Origin: UBA2798 sp046289975
GTDB taxonomy: Bacteria; Bacteroidota; Bacteroidia; Flavobacteriales_D; UBA2798
Assembly (NCBI GenBank): GCA_046289975.1
Contig: JBKBUQ010000169.1
Span: forward strand, 1 to 6,493
Direction of reading: 5' to 3'
DNA: 6,493 bases
Shown: positions 1 to 6,493 of the stretch, piece after piece
Layout: each line of letters starts with the position of its first letter
How positions within the stretch are numbered: position 1 is the first letter of the stretch
Position numbers and translations under genes: made by a program
Notes under the pieces: model-generated
Told to the model about the DNA's origin: nothing
Database searches by the model: none
The model's input: the letters and a program-made list of their open reading frames with translations, nothing else

Positions 1-21
1 AAAAGCATTCTCTAATAAAGT

Positions 22-2655
22 TCATTTTTTTTGAGACATAAAATCATTTAAACAAACAATTCCTGATTTCAAGGCTTCAACATCGGGTAAGTTTATGGAG
101 AAACTAAGGGTGTCGTTGGGAAGGATATCGATAAGATTTGGTGTTGAAGTAATGTGTTGACCATGAAAAAATTTTCTTACCAGAGTTCTGGCGCTAATTC
201 TTGCTGTGGTGATATCTTTGCTCACTTTCTTTAGCTCAACTGAAATATTTGCCGGTTGCCAGGCGAACTTATTTTCTGCTACAAAGAAGAATAAATCGCG
301 AAATAGTATTCTTTTTCCTAAATATAATTCCAAACGCAGAAATACTTCATCCATTGAATGTGGGGTGGAGAAATAGTTTTTGGAATATTCTTTTAGCAGA
401 TTTTTTTCCTCATTGTTAGATGTATTAATAACAATGGTATCTGATTTTATCACCAATCCTTCTCTATGCTGAAAAGTAAGTATTGCCTTGTCTGCTCTAC
501 GTGTACCCTGATAATTGTACCGAATTCGAATTCCGTTTTCAAAAATTTCTGCGCTCAGTATTTCATTCTGAAAAAACGTTTTTAAACTATACCATGCAGG
601 TTTAGGGATGTTATTCAGATCAATTAAACTCCAGCTTATTACAGCTGATGCGTCGTTCAGTTGCCATGGCATGGATCCTGCACAAAGACCATTCGAATTT
701 CGGTGAGCAACAATTGCAGTTTTTAGTGCATTCGCCTGAGTAAATTGTGATAGGTAAATCCAATCTTTTAGGTTGGTTGGCTGACGAAATTCATTGGTGA
801 TATATTCTTCCAATAGTCCAATTCCTTTATAACTGATCATGAAATTGCTTAACTGTTCTTTTAAAGAAGAATTGTTTATGATCAGATCTTTCAAAACAGA
901 TTCAGAAGGAAGTGATGGTAAGCCATATTCCGTGGCGAAACGAGGAATTGATGTTTTGTAGCTTTCAATGGGAGCTTCGCCATGCCATACCGACCATAAA
1001 TGGTTGTTTCCTGATCGTAAATCTTCGGATTTCCCCCAATTGCTTACGGGACTACTTTCCAGGTAGGCATGTTGAGGATCCAGGTTGCTGATTTTTCCGG
1101 GAAGAATCTCCCTGAAAATTTTATTGTAGGAACCAGATAGTACATCAAGGTGTTTAGACGAGTAATTGTATTTTGTTTGCCATCCCCAGTTCTTTTGGGC
1201 AACATCTATTTCATTATTTCCACACCAAAGTGCGATGCAAGGATGGTTTCTTAATCGTTTAACCTGGTCTTCTACTTCGGCTGAGATCGATTGAAGAAAT
1301 GATTTGTCTCCTGGATAAAGCGTTCCGGAGAACATAAAGTCTTGCCAGATCATAATACCGTTTTCATCAGCCCAATCGTAAAATGCATCGGGCAGGTAAC
1401 TACCACCACCCCAAACACGAATCATATTAATGTTGGCAGATTGTATTTGATGTAGAAGTTGATTTGAAATGGGTTCCCGATAATTTTTATTCCAGGGAAT
1501 ATTATAATCACCGGTTGCATCAGGTAATACCATATTGATTCCTCGAATAAAAACTTCTTTTCCATTTACAGTGAATACAAATTTTTCTCCAATAGAGTCT
1601 CTGCTTCTGTCAAGTTGAATTTTTGCTACGTAAAAATTTATCACCTCTTGAAAGACTACATTTCCCAATGTATCATTTAATGACAGAGGGATAAGATTGG
1701 GTTCGTTAATGCCAAAGGGTTTCCTTTCCTGTTCACGTTCTTCAGATCCCGCAGGCCACCAAAGCTTTGGGTATCGTATTTTCCCTCTGACGGTGAATGT
1801 GTTCTTTCCCTTTGACAGGTGAATTCTTTGTCCATTTACTGATTCAAACATTTCGGGATTAAATTCAGGAACAAGAGAACAGGATTTAGGTGAAATGATG
1901 GAGAGGTTTAATTTAAAATGGGTTAAGTTTCCATTCGACGTTATAGAATCAAACCAATATTCAATGGAATGAATGTCATCGCTAAATTCAATTAGTGGAA
2001 AACTTCGTAATCCAACATAAGGCAATGCACGTGCAAAATCCCAGCCGAATTCTTGTTGGGGCTGACGAATGTAGGGTGCTGATTTTATTGAATTAGTTTG
2101 ATTGTCTGCGGGTAGTGTAATGTCCTTTTTTACCAGCTTTTTTTCTGCATAGTTAATGGGGTCCTCAAATCGAAGTAAGAGAATGTTATCGCCGTTTTTA
2201 AGATTCTTGCGAACATCAAATTTGTAAACACGAAAAGCATTATCAGTTTTTCCTATTTTTTTTCCATTCAAGAAAACTGTGCAAAAGGTGTTTGCATTCG
2301 TAAGCACCAGCTCCATACGTGTGCGGGGATAGCAGTCAGGTGGAACTTGAAATTCACATTTTAATTCGATTCCGTATTTGATGAAGGTAAGATAAACGAG
2401 ACGTGCATACTCACTGGCAGACCAATGTTTGGGTAATTGATGACGTTCAACGGAATAATAGTGTTCAATGATTTGAGGTAAAGCACTTATTGCTGATGGC
2501 GCATTTTCTTTTGAAATAGGAAATGTGGTTTTGCTTTTTAGTGATCGTATAGTCCAGTTTTCATTTAGATCAAAGTCTATATCTGAGCTCGCCAATGCAT
2601 TTGCAGCAGTGTTGAATGTTATTAGAACGATGAACCAAAGATTAAATTTTATCAT
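22..2655 (-). CDS. Secreted glycoside hydrolase family 2 exo-beta-mannosidase
   Basis: Predicted to release beta-linked mannose from non-reducing ends, for example Man-beta-1,4-GlcNAc of the N-glycan core, in the periplasm or outside the cell. The 877-residue product starts with a signal peptide (Lys3, hydrophobic 4-20, cleavage near A20 or A22). By family layout: sugar-binding beta-domain about 30-225, Ig-like domain about 228-345, TIM barrel about 350-695, C-terminal beta-sandwich about 700-870. Seen motifs: RVWGGGSY (413-420), GIMIWQDFMF (433-442), WCGNNEID with the predicted acid/base Glu482, VWHG (556-559), RFATEYG with the predicted nucleophile Glu576, and PWQLND (663-668). The 94-residue gap between the two Glu fits characterised GH2 beta-mannosidases. 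The usual GWDWGP motif reads GWDFARALP (204-212). The ATG overlaps the cutC stop; a GGAG lies 14 nt upstream, rather far, so translational coupling is likely. A GH2 exo-glucosaminidase or endo-beta-mannosidase is less likely but not excluded. Confidence 0.94.
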   Translation of the reverse strand: MIKFNLWFIVLITFNTAANALASSDIDFDLNENWTIRSLKSKTTFPISKENAPSAISALPQIIEHYYSVERHQLPKHWSASEYARLVYLTFIKYGIELKCEFQVPPDCYPRTRMELVLTNANTFCTVFLNGKKIGKTDNAFRVYKFDVRKNLKNGDNILLLRFEDPINYAEKKLVKKDITLPADNQTNSIKSAPYIRQPQQEFGWDFARALPYVGLRSFPLIEFSDDIHSIEYWFDSITSNGNLTHFKLNLSIISPKSCSLVPEFNPEMFESVNGQRIHLSKGKNTFTVRGKIRYPKLWWPAGSEEREQERKPFGINEPNLIPLSLNDTLGNVVFQEVINFYVAKIQLDRSRDSIGEKFVFTVNGKEVFIRGINMVLPDATGDYNIPWNKNYREPISNQLLHQIQSANINMIRVWGGGSYLPDAFYDWADENGIMIWQDFMFSGTLYPGDKSFLQSISAEVEDQVKRLRNHPCIALWCGNNEIDVAQKNWGWQTKYNYSSKHLDVLSGSYNKIFREILPGKISNLDPQHAYLESSPVSNWGKSEDLRSGNNHLWSVWHGEAPIESYKTSIPRFATEYGLPSLPSESVLKDLIINNSSLKEQLSNFMISYKGIGLLEEYITNEFRQPTNLKDWIYLSQFTQANALKTAIVAHRNSNGLCAGSMPWQLNDASAVISWSLIDLNNIPKPAWYSLKTFFQNEILSAEIFENGIRIRYNYQGTRRADKAILTFQHREGLVIKSDTIVINTSNNEEKNLLKEYSKNYFSTPHSMDEVFLRLELYLGKRILFRDLFFFVAENKFAWQPANISVELKKVSKDITTARISARTLVRKFFHGQHITSTPNLIDILPNDTLSFSINLPDVEALKSGIVCLNDFMSQKK

Positions 2656-3401
2656 TGCTTTGCTAACTGCTCCAGTAGTAATGACATTTTTTTTATTTTT
2701 TCTCCATCTGCCTGATAATTGAAAAATTCTTTTTCTCCTTTGCCCATGGCTGATTGTGGATTCCGGTAATTCATGCGTGAGGGAAGCAAGGTACTGGCGG
2801 ATGAGTGGAATTCGCGAATCCCAATATTCCAGAATTGTTCAATATTATGTTCATTTATTCCCGATCCGGCCATAACAGATATTTTGGGATTTGTTGTTTG
2901 CGCCATTTTTTCAAGCATTGCTATTCCCTCAATGGCTGTTGGCATTCCTCCCGAACTCAATACGCGGCGAATACCAAGTGAGTGTACTATTTCAAGGTTC
3001 TTAAGCAAATCATTGCTCATGTCAATGGCTCTATGTACAGTTACATCCATGGTTCCTGCTAATTCCTTAAGAATTGCCATTCGCATTCTGTCAATAATGC
3101 CTTCTTGCGTTAGTATTCCAAAAACTACTCCGGGGACATTATGATTTTTGCAGAAAAGAATATCTTTTTTCATGATTTCAAATTCTGCATCATTATAGAG
3201 AAAATCTCCTCCTCTTGGACGAATTATGGGATAGGTTTGAATTGAACTTGTTTCCATTGCATGCAAAATGGAACCTGCTGAAGGAGTAGTCCCCCCTTCG
3301 TGCCGACCAGCGCAAAGTTCAACCCGGTGCGCGGCGTTTTCTGCAGCGATTTTTACGTCGGAAGCATTATAACAACATATTTCAAGGGTATAGGACCTCA
3401 T
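2652..3401 (-). CDS. cutC: CutC family TIM-barrel protein (annotated copper homeostasis)
   Basis: A 249-residue cytoplasmic protein of normal CutC length (E. coli CutC is about 248) with no signal peptide or membrane segment. Family motifs are intact: LEICCYN (6-12), RVELC (26-30), EGGTTPS (35-41), RPRGGDF (61-67), GVVFG (91-95), VHRAID (122-127; usually HRAFD), VLSSGG (147-152), VMAGSGI (176-182) and EFHSS (197-201). I chose the ATG at 3401 because it puts the LEICCY motif at the usual distance from the N-terminus; a TTG at 3410 would add only three residues. CutC was named for copper tolerance, but in E. coli that phenotype has been attributed to the sRNA MicL encoded at the 3' end of the gene, so the biochemical role is unsettled. 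Here it shares an ATGA overlap with a downstream beta-mannosidase and is divergent from an alpha-mannosidase, which suggests (inference) a role in sugar catabolism. An A8 run on the coding strand sits near the 3' end. Confidence 0.96.
   Translation of the reverse strand: MRSYTLEICCYNASDVKIAAENAAHRVELCAGRHEGGTTPSAGSILHAMETSSIQTYPIIRPRGGDFLYNDAEFEIMKKDILFCKNHNVPGVVFGILTQEGIIDRMRMAILKELAGTMDVTVHRAIDMSNDLLKNLEIVHSLGIRRVLSSGGMPTAIEGIAMLEKMAQTTNPKISVMAGSGINEHNIEQFWNIGIREFHSSASTLLPSRMNYRNPQSAMGKGEKEFFNYQADGEKIKKMSLLLEQLAKQ
2687..2694 (-). other. A8 run in cutC forming a phased A AAA AAA slippery heptamer
   Basis: On the coding strand cutC reads ATA AAA AAA ATG here, so the heptamer A AAA AAA is in the phase used by -1 frameshift sites. 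In the -1 frame there is no stop between this run and the GH2 ATG: eleven codons (AAT GTC ATT ACT ACT and onward) lead directly into the mannosidase frame. I see no strong stimulatory hairpin downstream. The Lys-rich C-terminus in AT-rich DNA could explain the run without any recoding. It is also a spot where sequencing or replication slippage would be likely. Confidence 0.25.
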
Positions 3402-3416
3402 CCGGTACAAGATAAT

Positions 3417-3432
3417 GATTCAATTGCGAATC
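3417..3432. repeat. Short inverted repeat GATTC-N6-GAATC, possible operator
   Basis: Two perfect 5-bp arms (3417-3421 and 3428-3432) flank a 6-bp spacer that contains the candidate -33 TTG. It sits between the divergent starts, where a regulator could act on both directions. The arms do not extend further on either side, and a 5-bp inverted repeat is expected by chance in a region of this size, so regulatory meaning is only a possibility. Confidence 0.2.
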
Positions 3433-3454
3433 CTTTTATGGCTTGATACTTGTG
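3424..3454 (+). promoter_or_regulatory. Candidate Bacteroidota-type promoter for the GH92 gene
   Basis: TTG at 3424-3426 is followed after 20 nt by TACTTGTG at 3447-3454. This matches five of the six fixed positions of the known Bacteroidota -7 consensus TAnnTTTG, with a -33 TTG at a permitted spacing. Transcription would start near 3460, giving a leader of about 40 nt. A weaker alternative is TTG at 3443-3445 with TACTTAAA at 3466-3473, also 20 nt apart. Such short motifs arise often by chance in AT-rich DNA, so this is a candidate based on position and spacing only. Confidence 0.35.
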
Positions 3455-3500
3455 TTTACAGATTTTACTTAAATTGCAGTCAGATCAAATATCGTTAAAA

Positions 3501-6431
3501 ATGCCATATCTAAAACGGTTTTGCTTATTAATTCTGATCTTTCATTTTGGAAGCATTCATGCACAGGAAAAATTAACCAATTGGGTTGATCCTTTTGTAG
3601 GAACCGGTGGACATGGTCATACATTTCCTGGGGCAGTTGTGCCATTTGGGATGATGCAATTAAGTCCTGACACTCGAATTGACGGAAGTTGGGATGGTTG
3701 TTCGGGATATCATTACAGTGATTCCAAAATTTATGGATTCTCGCATACACACTTAAGCGGAACTGGTGTATCTGATTATGGTGATATTGCATTTTTGCCT
3801 GTCACAACAATTTCTGCCGGGCAAATGAAAAAAGGTGTAATTGATTATAAGCGTTACGCGCAATCTTTTTCTCATGCCAGCGAAAAGGCTAGTCCGGGTT
3901 ATTATTTTGTTGAACTCGCTAATGGAGTTAAGTCAGAATTCACCGTGAGTCCTCGTTGTGGAATGCACAACTATATTTTTCCAAAAAAGGGAAATCCAGC
4001 TTTGATTATTCAGTTAGATCATCGCGATAAAACGATAATGTCCTCAATGTCCTTTACCGATAACAAAACAGTTTTGGGATTTCGCAGAAGCGAATCATGG
4101 GCAAAGGATCAGCATATTTATTTTGCGATTGAATTTTCTGAAGAATTTGCAACACCTAAAATCCAATACAAAAAAGTTGGCGATAGGAATAATGTGGAAT
4201 GTATGGTGCTTCCATTTCCAAAAGCAAAGGGGAAGGAATTAAAAGTTCGGATTGGTATATCCAACGTGAGCATTGAGGGAGCAAAGAATAATCTTAAGAA
4301 TGAAATTTCTGATTGGGATTTTAATAAGCTACGCAATAAGGCAGAAACACTTTGGGAAAACGAGCTCAATAAAATTACTGTTTCTGGAGGAACAAATGAT
4401 CAGCGTAAGATTTTCTATTCTTCACTTTATCATACAATGATTCACCCAAGTCTTGCGACTGATGTTGATGCTTCATATAGAGGTATGGACGGAGTTGTGC
4501 ATAAGGCTGAAGGGTTTACGTATTATTCGGTTTTCTCACTTTGGGATACATTCAGGGCAACACACCCACTGTATACTATCCTCGACAAAAAGCGTACGAT
4601 TGATTTTATAAAAACATTTCTTGTTCAATTTGAACAAAGCGGACGACTTCCGGTTTGGGAGCTTTCTTCCAATGAAACGGATTGTATGATTGGTTATCAC
4701 AGCGTAAGTGTAATAACTGATGCAGTGATGAAAAATATTTCGGATTTCGATCTTCGCAAAGCTTTGAATGCGATGGTTGTATCTGCCAGAGCAAATAAAT
4801 TCGGACTAAAAGATTATATTGAATTTGGACACCTCTCTGTCGATATGGAGCATGAATCTGTTTCAAAAACGCTGGAGTATGCATATGATGATTGGTGCAT
4901 TGCCATTCTTGCTGAGCAATTGAATGAGACAGAGATCGCAAAAGATTTTTTTAACCGATCCAATTCATGGAAAAATAGTTTTGATCCGCAAACGGGTTTT
5001 ATGCGTCCTCGCAAAAATGGAGCATGGTTATCGCCATTCGATCCTCGGGAAGTGAACAATCATTTTACTGAAGCAAATTCATGGCAATACAGTTTTTTTG
5101 TTCCGCATGATGTCGATGGGATGATTCAGTTTTTTGGAGGAGCAAAACATTTTGAAGAAAAGTTGAACTCGCTTTTCACGGCATCTTCTGCAATGCTAGG
5201 TCGCGATCAGGCTGACATTACCGGTTTGATCGGTCAGTATGCACATGGAAATGAGCCAAGTCATCATATGGCGTATCTCTATAATTACGTAGGTCGTCCC
5301 GATAAGACCCAGAAAATTATAAATCAGATAATGAGTTCATTTTACACAGTGGCTCCTGATGGTTTGATTGGCAACGAGGATTGCGGTCAAATGAGTGCCT
5401 GGTATGTTTTATCTGCAATGGGATTCTATCAGGTTACGCCGGGTGATCCGTATTATAGTGTAGGAGTTCCTTTGTTTGATCAAGTAAAAATAAAAGTGGA
5501 TGATGAAAAAATTTGCACGATACGTTCTCAATCCCGTTCTGATAAGAATGCTTTTGTTACAAGAGTAAATAGTGATTTCAGAATGTCGGTCAGTCATCAG
5601 GAAATAATGCAGGGCGGTACAATAGTGTTGGAATTTGGTGAGGAGAAAACTATTCTGGAAAATCTGCCAAAGTATTTAGCATCAAATTCTATTCCCGCGG
5701 CTAGACGAAACAAGTATGTTCCGATTCCCTATTTTTCAACAGGCGTAGAAACCTTTAGGGATAGTTTGGTGATTGAATTAATTTCACCCGATCCTTCCTG
5801 CTCGATTTATTATACAACGGATGGAATTGCACCCAATGTGAAAGCAAAAAAATACAATTCTCCCTTGGTAGTTAAAGAGTCAATCGTCCTTAAGGCAATA
5901 GCTGTTGATCCATCCGGTATTGTGAGTAAGCTTAATTTTGGATCCTTTAACAAGATTGATCATAATTGGTCTGTTGTTATCCAATCATCCGTCAATCCTC
6001 AATATACAGCGGGAGGTCCATTTGCTTTGGTCGACGGATTATTAGGCGATCAGAATTGGCGCAAAGGTCGATGGATAGGCGTGCAGGGACAGGACTTTGA
6101 ATCTGTAATTGACTTAAAGCAGTCCACACGAATTATGAATGTCAGAGCAAATTTTCTTGAAGATACCCGCGCCTGGATATGGCTTCCTGATGAGGTTTCT
6201 TTTTTCTTTTCTGAAGATGGTAAAGAATGGAAAGAATGGCGTACTATTCAAAATGATTCAATCACTAATGAATATTCTGAACGGATAAAGGGATTTGAGA
6301 TCAAAAAATCAGGAATGATCCAAGCCAGATATATAAAAGTAAAAGCGAAAAACCACGGCAAAATCCCGGCCTGGCATCCCGGTTCAGGTAATGATTCATT
6401 CATCTTTATCGATGAAGTGCAGATCAATTGA
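3501..6431 (+). CDS. Secreted GH92 alpha-mannosidase with CHB_HEX_C-like and F5/8C-like C-terminal domains
   Basis: Predicted calcium-dependent, inverting exo-alpha-mannosidase that trims alpha-linked mannose from N-glycans or mannans after export. The 976-residue product begins with a signal peptide (K5 R6, hydrophobic 7-18, cleavage after IHA at 21). The GH92 part spans about 25-735: N-terminal beta-domain starting WVDPFVGTGGHGH (28-40), then the (alpha/alpha)6 domain with LWDTFRATHPL (347-357), FTEANSWQY (522-530, predicted general acid Glu524), HGNEPSHH (582-589) and GNEDCGQMSAWYV (624-636), whose acidic pair E626/D627 corresponds to residues that activate water. After it come a chitobiase/hexosaminidase C-terminal-like domain (about 740-815, IYYTTDG) and an F5/8-type-C-like domain (about 820-976, LVDG...VIDL...WLPDEVSFFFSEDG). 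The start at 3501 is preferred over a TTG at 3450 because it puts the charged n-region at the N-terminus. Linkage specificity (alpha-1,2, -1,3 or -1,6) cannot be settled by eye. Confidence 0.95.
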   Translation: MPYLKRFCLLILIFHFGSIHAQEKLTNWVDPFVGTGGHGHTFPGAVVPFGMMQLSPDTRIDGSWDGCSGYHYSDSKIYGFSHTHLSGTGVSDYGDIAFLPVTTISAGQMKKGVIDYKRYAQSFSHASEKASPGYYFVELANGVKSEFTVSPRCGMHNYIFPKKGNPALIIQLDHRDKTIMSSMSFTDNKTVLGFRRSESWAKDQHIYFAIEFSEEFATPKIQYKKVGDRNNVECMVLPFPKAKGKELKVRIGISNVSIEGAKNNLKNEISDWDFNKLRNKAETLWENELNKITVSGGTNDQRKIFYSSLYHTMIHPSLATDVDASYRGMDGVVHKAEGFTYYSVFSLWDTFRATHPLYTILDKKRTIDFIKTFLVQFEQSGRLPVWELSSNETDCMIGYHSVSVITDAVMKNISDFDLRKALNAMVVSARANKFGLKDYIEFGHLSVDMEHESVSKTLEYAYDDWCIAILAEQLNETEIAKDFFNRSNSWKNSFDPQTGFMRPRKNGAWLSPFDPREVNNHFTEANSWQYSFFVPHDVDGMIQFFGGAKHFEEKLNSLFTASSAMLGRDQADITGLIGQYAHGNEPSHHMAYLYNYVGRPDKTQKIINQIMSSFYTVAPDGLIGNEDCGQMSAWYVLSAMGFYQVTPGDPYYSVGVPLFDQVKIKVDDEKICTIRSQSRSDKNAFVTRVNSDFRMSVSHQEIMQGGTIVLEFGEEKTILENLPKYLASNSIPAARRNKYVPIPYFSTGVETFRDSLVIELISPDPSCSIYYTTDGIAPNVKAKKYNSPLVVKESIVLKAIAVDPSGIVSKLNFGSFNKIDHNWSVVIQSSVNPQYTAGGPFALVDGLLGDQNWRKGRWIGVQGQDFESVIDLKQSTRIMNVRANFLEDTRAWIWLPDEVSFFFSEDGKEWKEWRTIQNDSITNEYSERIKGFEIKKSGMIQARYIKVKAKNHGKIPAWHPGSGNDSFIFIDEVQIN

Positions 6432-6493
6432 ACCTTCCACCTGAATCTATCCTAAAACAACTTAAGTCCAGTAGACCACCGGGATTTTTAAAA
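6428..6493 (+). CDS. Possible 5' end of next gene, perhaps RsmF-like rRNA methyltransferase (partial)
   Basis: A plus-strand frame begins after a TGA at 6413-6415, has a TTG at 6428 overlapping the GH92 stop (TTGA), and stays open to the window end. The 22 visible codons read NLPPESILKQL (from the second codon), then a basic stretch, then PPGFLK. An N-terminal LPxxhhxxL followed by PGF resembles, from memory, the start of Bacteroidota RsmF-like cytosine-C5 RNA methyltransferases, which would be a housekeeping gene unrelated to glycans. No ATG is available in this frame and no Shine-Dalgarno sequence is seen. An open stretch this short is expected by chance fairly often, so the call rests on the weak motif resemblance and the overlap. 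Confidence 0.3.
   Translation, partial: MNLPPESILKQLKSSRPPGFLK

Larger units (their letters stand above)
3402..3500. promoter_or_regulatory. Divergent intergenic region between cutC and the GH92 gene
   Basis: This 99-bp gap separates the cutC and GH92 starts and is the only substantial non-coding stretch in the window, so it should hold the promoters for both directions. A fair Bacteroidota-type promoter candidate is visible on the plus strand (listed separately). On the minus strand the nearest -7-like box, TATCTTGT (3407-3414), has no TTG at the right spacing and would leave almost no leader, so I do not call a cutC promoter. Neither start has a Shine-Dalgarno sequence; the GH92 ATG is preceded by the A/T-rich GTTAAAA common before Bacteroidota starts. 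Confidence 0.6.

Noticed and set aside
2525..2722. Plus-strand open frame of 65 codons with a hydrophobic C-terminus
   Set aside because: It is antisense to the GH2 signal-peptide region and the cutC 3' end; the hydrophobicity comes from the complement of those codons.
2773..3144. Plus-strand open frame of 123 codons
   Set aside because: It lies wholly antisense to cutC, which has all family motifs; the translated product shows no recognisable domain.
3402..3410. TTG start at 3410 for cutC, adding three residues
   Set aside because: The ATG at 3401 places the LEICCY motif where CutC proteins normally have it, and nothing supports the extra residues.
3450..3500. Upstream TTG start for the GH92 gene, adding 17 residues
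   Set aside because: It would push the Lys-Arg n-region and hydrophobic core of the signal peptide away from the N-terminus, and it would lie inside the candidate -7 box. The ATG at 3501 gives a standard signal peptide.
3469..5597. Several minus-strand open frames of 62-111 codons
   Set aside because: All are antisense to the well-supported GH92 gene and show no domain or start context of their own.
6432..6493. Rho-independent terminator after GH92
   Set aside because: There is a T-rich ATTTTTAAAA near 6484-6493, but no GC-rich hairpin of useful length precedes it.
1..6493. tRNA, rRNA, CRISPR array, insertion sequence or phage genes
   Set aside because: Nothing with the required structure or motifs was seen on either strand; nearly all bases are explained by three large genes.

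Overview
The window looks like Bacteroidota chromosome. It is AT-rich (about 40% G+C by eye), the starts lack good Shine-Dalgarno sequences, the secreted enzymes carry short signal peptides ending in AxA/HA, and the gene content (GH92, secreted GH2 beta-mannosidase, CutC) is typical of glycan-degrading members of that phylum. I cannot assign a genus. Coding density is very high: three complete genes fill almost everything, with one divergent intergenic gap of about 100 bp.

Layout: (1) 22-2655, minus strand, a secreted GH2 exo-beta-mannosidase. (2) 2652-3401, minus strand, cutC, lying upstream of the mannosidase in the same transcription direction and sharing a 4-bp ATGA stop/start overlap with it. 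(3) 3402-3500, a divergent intergenic region with a candidate Bacteroidota-type promoter and a small inverted repeat. (4) 3501-6431, plus strand, a secreted GH92 alpha-mannosidase with two C-terminal accessory beta-domains. (5) At the right edge, a frame opens at a TTG overlapping the GH92 stop and runs off the window; its first residues resemble an RsmF-like RNA methyltransferase, but only 22 codons are visible.

How it fits together (inference): GH92 removes alpha-mannose branches and the GH2 enzyme removes the beta-1,4-linked core mannose of high-mannose N-glycans. Both are exported. CutC has no signal peptide and stays in the cytoplasm, yet it is translationally coupled to the beta-mannosidase. 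The most interesting question here is therefore whether CutC, a TIM-barrel protein named for copper but with a doubtful copper role, works in N-glycan or amino-sugar catabolism. No SusC/SusD pair, sigma/anti-sigma pair, mobile element, CRISPR array or RNA gene is visible. I see no clearly new system beyond this gene association.
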